This document shows, piece by piece, positions 12,225-23,036 of a stretch of 64,000 bases of DNA. Where the stretch lies: NCBI GenBank assembly GCA_015680685.1, contig MNCI01004531.1, positions 180,740 through 244,739 on the forward strand. The letters are read 5' to 3'. Within the stretch, counting starts at the first letter, position 1; the number at the start of each line of letters is the position of its first letter. The stretch comes from Gnetum montanum. Lineage: Eukaryota > Streptophyta > Gnetopsida > Gnetales > Gnetaceae. The position numbers and the translations under genes are program-made. The notes under the pieces were generated by a model. The model saw only the letters and a program-made list of their open reading frames with translations. It was not told the DNA's origin and did not search any database.

Positions 12225-12520
12225 CCAAGAATTAAATTTGCAAAATATATTGGAAGCACATCACACTTCATAGCATCATGAAAACCTCCAATTTTAAATT
12301 TCAAAGTATATTGTTCCCTGACTTGAAAAAAATCTCTAAACAACTAATACACTTTATAGGATCTTGGCTCAGGATTAATTACCAAACCCAATCTACAAAC
12401 TACCCTAGAAGAATTAATGTTTTCTTGGGCTCCCTAATTAATCACATGGTGAATCCATTCTACACTAAAAAACATCTAGCCCTAGTTTAAAACAACAATT
12501 TTCTATTAGGGTGATCTTCT
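12225..12520 (-). pseudogene. Gypsy aspartic protease remnant (C-terminal half)
   Basis: The minus strand near 12330-12230 encodes FKIGGFHDAMKCDVLPIYF followed by ANLILGRPWNFDND. This matches the end of retroelement aspartic proteases, where a CDVV.MD.CHLLLGRPW.FD block closes the fold. The upstream part with the catalytic D-S/T-G is not readable. Confidence 0.6.
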
Positions 12521-12639
12521 CTATTTACGTTCCCCATGAATAGATAAGAAATTTATTTAGAAAAATCATCAATTTTTTGGAGCATTAGGATTGCCTCTAT
12601 GAAGACCTTGGCTTAATGTCTTCTCCACCTCCATGGTTT

Positions 12640-13470
12640 GCACATCTTTACCCTTGGTTGCCTTATGAAGTGGACATTCACATTACTTGTGTTCCCATTC
12701 TCCACACTTGAAGCATTGAATTTTTTATGAGCTGCTACCTTGAATCTTACCTTCCTTATCTTGGTCCTTATTTAATTTGCCTTTTTCATTGCCTTTATGA
12801 GTCTTCTTGTCATGGCTACCCTCCTTGCCCTCATATTTGAACTTAGATTTCCTTTCAAATTTGGATCCCTTCTCCTTCCCCTTGAAATTTCTTTTGCTCT
12901 TATTTTTTAATCCACTTAATTTCTTCATAGCCTTGAGTGCCAAATCATAAGTCTCATCAACGTTTTTGGCTCATAAAAACATAACTCCTACTAATACACC
13001 ATTTTTAGATATCCTTAAAAGATTAATGTTTGTTCATACTTCTTCTAGTTTACCTTAGCTTGATAGAATAGATTACAAATTTTGATATAGTATTATTTGA
13101 CACCCTTGTCACCTTGCCTTAGGAATTTCAACTTTATAATAATCCCTTATCTCTAATGATATTTTTCAAATTTTCCTTTCAACCTATATTTCATTAGATT
13201 CACATCTCTCATGGGTTAACCATTTTGTATTTCATAATCCTAGGACTTCTTTTCCCATCAAGTATAAGCTATACCTTCTAATCTGGATTTAGCAATATGT
13301 ACCCTTAATTTATTTGGTACCTCTTCCAACTAGAAATGCTTCTTAAGTTCTTTCAACCAACTTGCAAAAGCATTGGTGCAATCTACACCATTGAAAGTCA
13401 TCAACTCTATGTCAAAGTCTTGTAGCATTTTTGAACACTTTACCAAGTCTTACCTTATCATCCTTATCAA
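12640..13470 (-). pseudogene. Gypsy gag pseudogene with CCHC zinc knuckle
   Basis: Read on the minus strand, about 13430-13180 encodes a Retrotrans_gag-like core: DFDIELMTFNGVDCTNAF, SWLKELKKHF and later LRQGDKGVK. It is followed by a lysine-rich basic stretch (12943-12725: KNKSKRNFKGKEKGSKFERK). Near 12715-12665 comes the zinc knuckle CFKCGEWEHK.CEC, where one residue is now a stop. In this family gag forms the particle and the knuckle binds element RNA. Stops interrupt the frame, so no product is expected. Confidence 0.7.
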
Positions 13471-13835
13471 GCTTGCTTGGAGAAGAAGTATTTACCATAG
13501 TTGAAGCCCTCATAATTCTCATTTGAAGAATAGGATTCCCTCCCATTGGAATCCTTGGCTAATGGGTTCCTATAATCCCATATCTAGATTATCTTCACTT
13601 GGTTGTGAAACTTTAATGTGCATGCTCTTTACTTCCACACATTTGGATATGGCTAGGACTAGCATTGTTATCTACCTTTACATTAATGTCATCCAATAGA
13701 GAAACCATATATGCTATCCATGTCTCTATTTAGATCTTGCACTTGTTTCTTCTTAGGTACCATCTAAGCTAGACAAAATCCTCAATCAATTCCAAGCAAC
13801 ATAAAGCTCCAAAGCTCAAAAAAACTCAACAAAAA

Positions 13836-13848
13836 GGCTCTAATACCA
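13836..13848 (-). promoter_or_regulatory. Primer-binding site, initiator tRNA-Met type
   Basis: The minus strand reads TGGTATTAGAGCC, one change from TGGTATCAGAGCC, the site complementary to the 3' end of plant initiator tRNA-Met. It lies one base inside the 5' LTR, which fixes the orientation of the element. Confidence 0.8.
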
Positions 13849-13849
13849 A

Positions 13850-14847
13850 TAACAATAGAGAAGGTTTACTTCAATAATTAATAAGCTTCAAATACTAAAT
13901 CCAAATATTATGCAAAGATAAAAAATTTTTGCTAGAAAATAAGAAAACTATCTATCTTTAATTAATTAATTAGAAGATTACAATTGGGTTCTCAAAATCC
14001 ACAACATCCAAAACCTTTCACCCTTAAATGATATTGCAAAGAATGAGGCTCTACAACCATAGAATGGTTGTTCTTAATGGAAGACACAACCAATAAATAA
14101 TTCCTTCCACAACCCAGGATTTAGATATTGACTCATAAGTAAGACGTAAAAGAATAGAATACATGGCTTCACACATCACACAATTAACCTTAGAGCTACA
14201 ATCACCAATTGTACTCACTCAATGTGCTCTTACATCCTCTCTTGCTAATCTCTCCACACTCAAGAGTTCTCTTTCTTAGTCATGGTATTAACAAGTATGA
14301 ATTACATCAATATTTATGGATAACAAGAGATAGGAATCCTAGAAACCTTCTCTTAACCCCACTTGAGGTTCTTTAATTATTTCTATATTCTCACCTTCTC
14401 CCTAGCTATTTTCATTCTTTTCCAACTTTCCCTAGTTGTTTCCCAAATTAGGATGGGAAATTTTGGAAGTTTTTCTAGTTGTATGGGTCATCTCTAACCC
14501 TAGAAAGATGTCTCCTATCAAAACTAGCTTTCAAGGGAGACATCTCCTATGTAGGCAAGATGTCTCCTTTTAGGATATGACATCTCCTCCTAGTAGGAGA
14601 TGTCTTGCGCAAGACATATTATCTATAGCAAGATGTCTTCCCTAAGAAGACTACACTCATGCCAAGGTGTTTCCTTTAACCTCAAGGCATCTTTTGTCAA
14701 ACCCAAGCCTTGGCCAATACATCCTCTTGCCCTCCAAGACATCTTTAACAAGCCTAAAACCTATAAAAAATGTAGGGAAGAAAAAAAGAAGATTGGAAGA
14801 GATGTCCCTCACCAAGGAATAAATAGGAGGGTCTTTAAGTTCCCACA
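13850..14847 (-). repeat. 5' LTR of the chromovirus
   Basis: About 998 bases, aligning with 9372-10371. Shared landmarks include ATTAATTAATTAGAAGATTA, CACTCACTCAATGTGCT and a region dense in AGATGTC/GACATCT inverted motifs (14500-14700). On the minus strand it begins TGTGGGA and ends next to the primer site. Divergence from the other copy is substantial, so the insertion is old. Confidence 0.75.
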
Positions 14848-14852
14848 ACATG

Positions 14853-15360
14853 TCAAAGTGGCCTCAACTTTGAAGCCCACCTTAAGAGAAAACTACATAT
14901 GGAGCATACCACCAAGGCATTTCTCAAGTATGATATCTTTGGTCGAGTTAAGCCTATTTAATGTTGTTCACTTAGGCTTCATTCCTGATGAAATCCACAT
15001 GTTGCCACATCTCAAAACCATAATCATAGAGAGTGCATATATAAAAGTCCTTCCTAGGTATATAGAAATATGTATGTCTTGCAAATTTGAAGTTAGAAGA
15101 TTTTCATTGGCTTACACAACTACCAATAGCTTTTGAGAACCTTTCATTGTTAAAATAATTAAATATCCTCCACTATAACAACATAATTGTCATTCCAAAT
15201 AACTTTGAAAGATTGGGATCTTGAAGGCTATTGTTTTTAATTCACTACAGAAATCTCAAAGAATTGAGATAAAATTTCATAATTTTCCTTCTCTAGAATT
15301 ACTGGATATGCATGGTTGCATTGAATTGATGTCAAAGTAGATGAATCTATTTGTCCATAT
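14853..15360 (+). pseudogene. Leucine-rich-repeat fragment, NLR-like
   Basis: Downstream of the chromovirus the plus strand encodes LRR-like text in more than one frame. Frame 1, 14890-15130: WSIPPRHFSSMISLVELSLF and IPDEIHMLPHLKTIIIES. The next frame near 15130-15215: FENLSLLK then NNIIVIPNNFERLGS. Another near 15270-15340: FHNFPSLELLDMHGCIELMS. The spacing of leucines and the LPxx-IPxx-LDMxxC pattern suit the LRR region of plant NB-LRR resistance proteins. At least two frame changes and several stops make it a pseudogene. No NB-ARC or TIR domain is visible. It may be the remainder of the gene into which the chromovirus inserted. Confidence 0.55.
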
Positions 15361-16031
15361 AAAAATTTAAAAATAATTAACATTTTTTAATATTCACATC
15401 TTATTAGAGGATGGCGCATTTTTTTTGATAAACATGACATAAATATAAAATGTATACATTATTAGAGATGTAGAGACAAATCTTATGTTTTTGACTATAG
15501 TTAAAATACATTTCTAAATTATTATATTGGTTTTATAATTCAAATAATAATGGTTAGATGAATAAAAGTTCTTGTAGAGGAGTAAAGATGTGTTGAAGTT
15601 AATTACGTGTTTTTTTATTATTATATAACCCGCTCTAAAATTTTGTATGGTAGTGAATGTAAAGCATGAAGTTTGATTAATGGCTACTTTTCTACAAAAG
15701 CAATGGTTTGTAACATCTTTAATCATCTTTAAAAATTGAAAATATGAAGGAAAACATCCATTATTTTTCTTCTATTCATTTTTACAACTTTTTCAATTAT
15801 GTTTTGTTGCCAATATTTTGTAATTATACTTTGAACAGCCTCTAATATCTACAACAATCGGAATCAAAGTTGTGTTGTAAAAGATTGTGTATTTTTTATT
15901 CACTAAGCACATAGAATGTTAAAGGGTTGATTATATTTACATATTATTTATTTTATATTTCAATAGGAGTTGTGTATTTTCAAGATAAAAAATACATTGA
16001 TCTTGGTGAATAAATCTGATGGTCAAAATTA
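15361..16031. other. No recognisable gene
   Basis: AT-rich sequence. A 70-codon minus-strand frame (15726-15514) has no recognisable features. Nothing else found. Confidence 0.4.
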
Positions 16032-16100
16032 TGAGCAAGAGCTTCAGTTGTTGTATGAGCAAGAGCTTCAGTTGTTGTATGAGCAAGAGCTTCAGTTGTT
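16032..16100 (+). repeat. Near-perfect 24-bp tandem repeat, about three copies
   Basis: The unit GAGCAAGAGCTTCAGTTGTT plus GTAT is repeated almost without change three times, the last copy ending at TTGTT. The identity between copies contrasts with the degraded surroundings and suggests a recent slippage event. It has no coding context. Confidence 0.85.
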
Positions 16101-16396
16101 TATATAAAGACCAAGCACAAAACCTACTTTCATTCCCATTAATGAATGGAGAAAACTATATCAATGAGCTCTAGCATTTAATTAACATTATATGGATCAT
16201 TCCATTCTTAAAAATATGTAAGAGGAATGTAACATCCTTATCTAAACCTCCATCCTTTTGTTGATATGTCATATGACTCAAATCTTGTATGTGTTGTGCC
16301 TAGCTTATTTGTTGTACCTTAACCTTATATTGTACTTTGTTCATTTGATACTTTACTATTATATTTGTTTATATTGATATTATGTTGTTCTTTTCT

Positions 16397-16585
16397 AAGG
16401 TGGAATTATATGGGGGTGTTGGAACTTTGAAATAATTATAATATAGGTATACCCCAAGATATATAGTCTACCTAGAACTTTATAACTTAGCATTTCCCAC
16501 TAAAATCGAACCCATGACTTGGAGCTTTCAAATCAAGAGTCTTAATACTAGGCTAATACATCATTATTAAGGTGGGATTATATGG
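16397..16585 (-). mobile_element. tRNA-derived SINE with target-site duplication
   Basis: A 155-base insert (16414-16568) is flanked by 17-base direct repeats AAGGTGGAATTATATGG (16397-16413) and AAGGTGGGATTATATGG (16569-16585), identical at 16 of 17 positions. Read on the minus strand, it starts with a box-A-like TAGCCTAGTATTAAGA, followed about 35 bases later by a box-B-like GGGTTCGATTTT, then an unrelated tail. This is the layout of a plant SINE inserted by LINE machinery. It is not a functional tRNA because no cloverleaf closes. Confidence 0.7.
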
Positions 16586-16859
16586 TTATATTATTTTATT
16601 CTATAAACCATATGTACATATTTGATTATATATTGTACTTAGTTGATTGCTTTTATGTTTAATTAAATTAATATTTTATTCTTACATTGGTCTATTTGGA
16701 AATTTAATTAATATAATATTAGACCATATTATATTAAAATACAACTTTATGCTAAAGCACCAAACATAAGAAAATAAATAACCAAGCAAAGGTCATAAGT
16801 TCTAAACACCAGGATGTTACACACTCTTGACCTTAAAGGAATGTTTATCTTTGAAAATA

Positions 16860-17305
16860 AGAATAAGAATCCAACTAATGCTTCCTTCTTTTTGCACTCA
16901 AGTTCCTCTTGAGCCTCCAAAAGGTTGTAGCACTGTCCTCTCCCATCAATTGCTTGTTAAACACTAGCAAACACTTATAGGATTTCAGAGGATTACTTTC
17001 TTTCTCTTTGGACATTGAGCTCTTAAGTGTCCAAGTTCATGACAATGATAAAATGCCTTCACCCTTGATTATTCACTATTGAAATTTAAGAAGCAAGTTA
17101 TCTACTCATTTATTACTCTACCATATCCATACATGGAGATACTTCATTATTACTTTTAGCCATGGTTGAAGGTCCTTTTTTTATGATCCTTCTTAAAAAC
17201 TTTAACTTAATTCCTAAAGTACATAAATGGGCTTTGATGAATCATCTGTTGGCTAGGTTATCTAATAAAAATTCAACTTTTTGGTTAGCTCCAATAATAA
17301 GGCTC
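16860..17305 (-). pseudogene. Minus-strand Gypsy gag, C-terminal part with zinc knuckle
   Basis: The minus strand near 17060-16998 encodes AFYHCHELGHLRAQCPKRKK, a CCHC zinc knuckle in which the first cysteine position now reads Phe. The matching gag core lies at 23640-23045 on the same strand, on the far side of the 5.7 kb element. The two parts read as one gag gene split by that insertion. Confidence 0.6.
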
Positions 17306-18160
17306 TAATAACAAGGCCCCAACATCAAGTATTTGATGTTAGAGCCTCAACAACAAGTATCCAACATCAGAGCCAAGGTGCAATGTTAGGTATTTGATGT
17401 CATGGGGTATACACTGACCTATAAATATAGCACTTGGGCACAAGGTTTGCAAGTAGTTTTTTGTAGTTTTGTCAATAGAGTAGTAGAATTCTTGCAGTTT
17501 TATTTTGTAATCTTAGAGAATAGTCAGTGAGTGCCCATAGAGTGGATCTAAGTTAGTTGTACGAAGTCTTATTTGACTGGAAATGTACCTAGACATATTC
17601 TATGAGTGGAAATAAGATTGAGATTGATTCTTATTCATTGTAGCACTTTGACTTAGATTAGATTTACTTTCCATGAAAATTTACTTTTCATGTACTTAGT
17701 TAATATTTACATTTTCATGCATGTTAATTAATTAAGCACATAAGTACAATTTCTTTGAGCATGCGTATGACTCTTGGTAATCCTAGCAATGCTTAATGCT
17801 TGGTAACCCAGTAGCATTATATGTTTTTAGGATGTGCATGGGAAGTGGGATTAGATACTTATGTTAGGTTAGTTGATTATTAATTACCAATTAGATTAGT
17901 TGAATTGATTATGAATTGAGTTTCAACCTATTTTTAATAATAGAACAATAAACCATAAAATAATAAAAATCATATGTCTCAGTCTAGACTAAACCATACA
18001 TGATAAAGCTACCACTAGTCCAAGTGGGAAGATAGCAAACTGTGATCAAGGCATAGCGATCTAGATGCCACAGCTAGTCCCATCCATGGAATTTGATTGG
18101 ATTGTGTGTGAACACTTGTGATTTGTATGGTTGAGCATAGGGGTACTTTGCTGCTCGTCA
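17306..18160 (+). repeat. 5' LTR of element A
   Basis: Aligns over its full length with 22182-23036. U3 starts with degenerate copies of a GGTATCTGATGTC-like motif. A TATA box TATAAATA sits at 17420-17427. The end CTGCTCGTCA keeps the terminal CA; the start has decayed from TG to TA. Confidence 0.85.
17420..17427 (+). promoter_or_regulatory. LTR TATA box
   Basis: TATAAATA in the context CCTATAAATATAGCACTTGG, conserved at 22296-22303 in the 3' LTR. In the inverted LTR at 56.7-57.5 kb the same position reads TCTAAATA. It is the likely core promoter for element RNA. Confidence 0.6.
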
Positions 18161-18161
18161 T

Positions 18162-18179
18162 TAGCACCATTGCTCAGGA
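18162..18179 (+). promoter_or_regulatory. Primer-binding site, tRNA-Asp type (degenerate)
   Basis: TAGCACCATTGCTCAGGA, one base after the 5' LTR. It resembles TGGCGCCGTTGCCGGGGA, the site complementary to the 3' end of tRNA-Asp used by Tat/Athila Gypsy elements. The related site at 30885-30902 is better preserved. Confidence 0.6.
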
Positions 18180-18599
18180 GGGTGCTAGTTATCTAGATTA
18201 GTTATATTATACACAATCGCTGTAAAGGTATTAATGATATATCTTTAAGAAACTCTTAGTTAACACACATCATAGACCAACAAAAATGTTTCTACAATAA
18301 GGAAGTGACCATTCATTGTATAATAAACACATTCATTAGAGAAATAATGAGATATACGAAGAAGAAAATTGGAGTAACCAACTTTATGCAGGGGTTTCTT
18401 ATGATCATGACCACCCTAATGACACTCAAAGACTACATTCACCTAAGGCAAAAAATCTTGGAGGAGATGATGTAAGTCCTAAACTAGTGGAGGCCTCAAG
18501 GCCTAAGACCTCCTCAAACTTAGAAATGATCAATCAAGGAACACTGGGAAACATCATAGAAGCCATGGCAATTTTTCCAATTCCTCATCTTCCTCTTTC

Positions 18600-20640
18600 C
18601 CTTCAATGTCTTGTTTTGATAAAGATGAATGTAGGTATAGAGATAGAGCTCCACTAAAGGGTTGGATAAAAAATCGAAATTTAAGCCATGAGAAAGGTCA
18701 AAAATGTTACCATGAATATAGAAAACATCATCACAATCAAATGAATAGAGATAGAAATTTTTCTCACAACCTGTCTAATGATGATGAACCTTTGTTGGCC
18801 ACTAAAAGCCTAATGCATATCATAAAGGACATTAAGATATCTTATAGGCATTGTAAAAGAGTCATCTATCGAAGCTTGATATGGATAATATTTCTAAATG
18901 TGTAGGAGGCTATGATTTAGATCCACAACATCATTTACATGCCTTCCATGATTCTTGTGCTTTCTACGACATTGAAAGTGGATTGCAAAGGCTTGAGCTC
19001 TTTTTTAGAACACTAATTAATAGAGCTGAAGTGTGGTATAGGTCATTGAGACCAAATTCAATCTGATGGTGGTCCATAATGCTAGAACTTTTCAACAAAA
19101 AATACCAAACCTATGCAAGAGTGTCTAACTTGAAGAGATAGATCCAAGAGTGGAAGTAAGAACAACATGAACCCTTGGACATGGCTGTAGATATTATGCC
19201 TTACTAAACAGATGCCCATACCATGGTTTCTCTGAGGAAAGGTAACTTTTCAACATCATAGATGGGCTTTGTACTGAAACAAGGGAGACCCTTAAGATGT
19301 ATGTTCTAGGGTAATTATATGAGCTCCAAGCCCATTAGATCCAAGAGCTGATAGAGCATGTCGCAAAAGAAGGAGAGATGCGCAAATGGGAGAATGTTGA
19401 AAAATATCAATGGGACCCAAATCTTCAATAGGAGGAGGTCTAAATCTATGGTAAGGAGAATGAAACTACTCTTGATAAGGTGATTCCACAACAAATGTTG
19501 TCGATATAGAAGTCTATTAATGAACCAGAAGTAAAGTTTAATAGGTTGTTCAAGTGGATATATGAAAATGTTACAACTCTTGTTGAGATGGCCGAGGAGA
19601 GAATCATGCAAAACAAGCCAAGAGATCACACTAAACAAAGGATACAGAACTAAGAAATAGCTAGGAACACTTTTTGGCAAACATGAAAAATGGCTATAGA
19701 AAGTGGCATCTACATATATGAACATCTGAAGGGCCATTTCCTAGTCTTGTTGCATCTACAAGAGTATTGGATAGGTACCTAAAATTTGAAGTTTGTGCAA
19801 AAGCACATGCCTAGGAGATTTCCTCTTCCACAAGATAATTATAGACAACCTCACAACTGATCATACCATCCTACAAGGACTTATTACCAACCTCAACATA
19901 GTTATCAACCATAGTTGAAAAAACCATAGTCATGGGGGAGGCCACCACCAAATCAATACTATCTTCCCTATCTATCAAAACTACACAGATATTATGTTCA
20001 ACATCATGTTTCTCCAACTATTTCTACATCCTCTACTTCAAATCGCCACTACCACTCTCCCAAGTACCATCAATCCATGAAATCCCCTAAGGGATCATGA
20101 CCTCACACCTCTTACCATCCATCCTACCCTTGATATTCTCATACTCCACCTCATTATATGCCACCAACAACAACACATGAAGGTTCAACACCCCAATATC
20201 AACAAAAAAAATGCCACTTTTGTTGCAAATGTGCATAAACATGCTAATACTAGTGGGTCTCAACTACAATGTAGAAAAAATCCCTTATAGAGAAGAGGCT
20301 ATAAGCTAAAGTAGATCACACATGGACCCACCATATCATCCCAGCTAGCACAAGGCTAATCTAGTACACCACCTTCCTTGTCTCAACCAATGTCCTCTAA
20401 TCATACATAAGGACCACCATCCATTAGTACTCCAATCCCAAATCCAAACAATGAATCTAACAATGTGGGAAGACAAATAAATCCATGCATACCATATCAT
20501 GATCAAGGATGAAATCGTGGGCCAACCATCCATAATGTTAACACACCTCATATCTTAATCCACCATACATTTAACCATCAAGTGTGTGACCAACAATTTT
20601 TCTACCCAGCCATCACACCACCAACAAATACCTAGTGGCT
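18600..20640 (+). pseudogene. Decayed gag of element A
   Basis: A basic, charged N-terminal part (18606-18905, with NRNLSHEKGQKCYHEYRKHH) is followed by a Retrotrans_gag-like core in another frame (18880-19330): DLDPQHHLHAFHDSCAFYDI, RTLINRAEVWYRSL, then LELFNKKYQTYARVSNLK. The core corresponds segment by segment to that at 32.05-32.55 kb. A Pro/His/Tyr-rich stretch follows (19.85-20.2 kb), with a degenerate knuckle-like CHFCCKCA at about 20.21 kb. Stops are frequent. Confidence 0.65.
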
Positions 20641-20671
20641 AGGGCATGAATGGTTACTAATGTTTGATACA

Positions 20672-20832
20672 NNNNNNNNNNNNNNNNNNNNNNNNNNNNN
20701 NNNNNNNNNNNNNNNNNNNNNNNNNNNNNNNNNNNNNNNNNNNNNNNNNNNNNNNNNNNNNNNNNNNNNNNNNNNNNNNNNNNNNNNNNNNNNNNNNNNN
20801 NNNNNNNNNNNNNNNNNNNNNNNNNNNNNNNN
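20672..20832. other. Assembly gap (161 N)
   Basis: Run of unknown bases inside element A. Nothing can be said about it, and frames crossing it should be ignored. Confidence 0.99.
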
Positions 20833-22181
20833 GCTTTGAATTTCATTATAGATGATTAGGATATGGTTTCTTTTTCATGAAACAAGCAATGGTCCACAGC
20901 ATCCACCCATCCAAAAAATCTATGGTTTTCTTTGTTCTGGAAACATGTAGTTCCTTTTTCATTAACAAAACTATAAAAAATTTGTAACTTTGGTAGTTTC
21001 TGAAATTGGAAAGGATTCAAAAGTTTGAACATGGTGTGACTTCAAGGGGATTCAATATTCTTTGTGCTTTTCTATTTGCCTACGTGCAGATGTGTTTTCA
21101 TGGATTTCTTACTGTTCCATGTTGACCAATAAAAGGAAGTTGAATAAGTCTTTGCATGGTGTGGTTCTCATCAAAAAAGGAAAAAAAGAAACAAAAAAAA
21201 AAGTACACCCATTAGACAAAATAAACTCATACATCTTTGCATGATGTGGTTTTCATTTCAAAAGAAAAATAATGGGAATTCAAAGCACATCCCTTAGACA
21301 AAATAAATGGGCTATAAGCACTAATTATGGGACTAGAAAGACATGCTACCCATGCTTAAAGGTCCCCTTTAACTAAGGCCCTTCCTCACTTCATACATCT
21401 CTTTTCTTCTTTAATAAGGAATGGTGGTTATTCTATGGGAGCACTCTTGTGTCTCTGGGGGATGGACTAGTCTTAGAATGGTGATGTGAAGTCACTAAAC
21501 AAGGTTGGTTCTTGTCTAGACTAATGATGGACCATATCAAAGTCATTTAATCATAAAACCCACAAGGAACTTCATGTGACATTAATCAGGAACTCCATTC
21601 CACTCTCTCTCATCCATCTATGCTTTCCATGTTTCACCTCATTGTTGGTTTCATGTTCTTGTTTGATGTCCAAGTTTGATGTGTCAGAATTCTTAGGTAG
21701 TTTCTTCCATGTTTTTGCACTTAACCTTCTGCAACCATTAATCATCCATAGAGCCCACAAACTCTTTAGTTTGAATTTATGCAAGGGTATAAAATGCTTG
21801 TGCCTACTTTAGGCAAGAGCCACTTACATATCTTTTGGTTGGGTTAGTTAAGTTCTTTGTCCTTAGACACTCTTATGATCAAATCTTTTTGTTTACTTCA
21901 TCAATTACATCCAATTGTGCACATCTTCATAACATTTTTTTAGTAAACTTTTCTTTTTATTGTTGTGAATTCTTACTCCCTCTTCAAATATTTTCTTGTG
22001 TCAAACTTTTTCAAATTTAGTGGACTGCTTCTCTATTTTACCCTGCTTGTTAGTTTTTCCACTAACACTACTAAAGAAATTAATCAACCATAATCACAAC
22101 CTAGTCAATTGTAACCACCTACAAGACAAGACATTTAATAGCTATGTGTTACACATTGCATACTAATTCACGATTCTATTG
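20833..22181 (+). other. 3' internal region of element A; no product recognised
   Basis: No protein family is visible. Part of it (about 21025-21420, and more weakly to about 21840) is repeated in reverse complement at 58.69-59.07 kb and below. Landmarks are GCATGGTGTGGTT, ACTAAGGCCCTTCC and CCACTTACATA. This shows it is a conserved non-coding part of the family just upstream of the 3' LTR. Confidence 0.6.
21151..21308 (+). repeat. Two-copy tandem duplication
   Basis: A block of about 75-85 bases with TCTTTGCATGRTGTGGTT at its start and TTAGACAAAATAAA at its end occurs twice in a row (about 21151-21225 and 21235-21308). Only one copy is seen in the related region at 58.9 kb. Confidence 0.6.
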
Positions 22182-23036
22182 TGATTGTAGTGCCTCGATG
22201 TCAGGTATCCAATGTCAAAGCCTCAATGTTGGGTATCTGATGTTAGAACCAAGATGTGATGTCGAGTACCCGATGTCACAAGATATACATTGGCCTATAA
22301 ATATAGCACTTGGGCACAAGATTTGCAAGTATTTTTTCATAGTTTTGTCAATGGAGTAGCTAAATTCTTGTAGTTTTATTCTGTAATCTTAGAGAATAGT
22401 TAGTGAGTGCCCACAAAGTGGATCTATGTTAGTTTTAGGAAGTCTTATTTGAATGGCAATGTACTTGGACATATTTCATGAGTGGTCATAAGATCGAGAT
22501 TGATTCTTATTCATTGCAGCACTTTGACTTAAATTAGATTTACTTTCCATGAAAATTTACTTTTCATATACTTAGTTAATATTTATATTTTCATGCATGT
22601 TAATTAATTAAGAACATAATTACAATTTCTTCAAGCATGTATATGACTCTTGGTAATCCTAGCAATGCTTAACATTTGGTAACCTAGCAGTGTTATATGT
22701 GTTCAGGATATGCACAAGAAGTGGGATCAGATACTTATGTTAGGGTAGTTGATTATTAATTAGCAATTAGATTAGTTGAATTGATTATAAATTGAGTTTC
22801 AACCTATTGTCAATTGTAGAACAATAAAACATAAAATAATAAAAATCATATTCCTCACATTGGACTAAACCATATGTGACAAAGCTACTACTAGTCCAAG
22901 TGGAAAGACAACGAACTACAATCAAGGCATAGTGATCTAGATGCCACAACTAGTCCCATCCATAGAATTTAACCTAATCATGCATGGACACTTGTGATTT
23001 GTATGGTTGAATGTAAGGGTACCTCACCGCTCATCA
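22182..23036 (+). repeat. 3' LTR of element A
   Basis: 855 bases, starting TGATTGTAG and ending CGCTCATCA, with the TATA box at 22296-22303. It is the better-preserved copy at its left end. U3 has clear direct repeats of a GGTATCYGATGT-like motif. Confidence 0.85.

Larger units (their letters stand above)
9372..14847 (-). mobile_element. Minus-strand chromovirus (Ty3/Gypsy) deletion derivative
   Basis: A 5476 bp LTR retrotransposon reading on the minus strand. Its two LTRs (5' copy 13850-14847, 3' copy 9372-10371) are about 1 kb each and similar throughout. A primer site matching initiator tRNA-Met follows the 5' LTR. Flanking pentamers GCATG (9367-9371) and ACATG (14848-14852) look like a target-site duplication with one change. 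Inside, in sense order, are a gag with zinc knuckle, the end of a protease, an acidic spacer, the integrase C-terminus and a chromodomain. RT, RNase H and the integrase catalytic core are absent, so it would need an autonomous relative to move. The chromodomain assigns it to the chromoviruses. Confidence 0.8.
17306..23036 (+). mobile_element. Complete gag-only Ty3/Gypsy element (element A)
   Basis: A 5731 bp element with two LTRs of 855 bases each (17306-18160, 22182-23036). It is bounded by GGCTC (17301-17305) and GGCTT (23037-23041), a probable 5-base target duplication. A tRNA-Asp-type primer site follows the 5' LTR. The interior holds a decayed gag (18.6-20.6 kb), a 161-base gap, and about 1.35 kb without a recognisable product. 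No protease, RT or integrase is present, so it looks non-autonomous. By eye the LTRs differ at roughly one base in nine or ten, so the insertion is old. A related element lies on the opposite strand at 56.7-59.1 kb, and a related LTR at 30.0-30.9 kb. Confidence 0.85.

Noticed and set aside
14600-14850. N-terminal half of a 178-codon plus-strand ORF
   Set aside because: It lies inside the LTR of a minus-strand element; only the part after 14853 (LRR) is meaningful.
16414-16568. Possible tRNA gene on the minus strand
   Set aside because: Box A and box B are present, but no cloverleaf with closed arms can be drawn, and target duplications mark it as a SINE.
20613-20855. Open frames crossing the first N run
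   Set aside because: They are open only because the unknown bases contain no stops.
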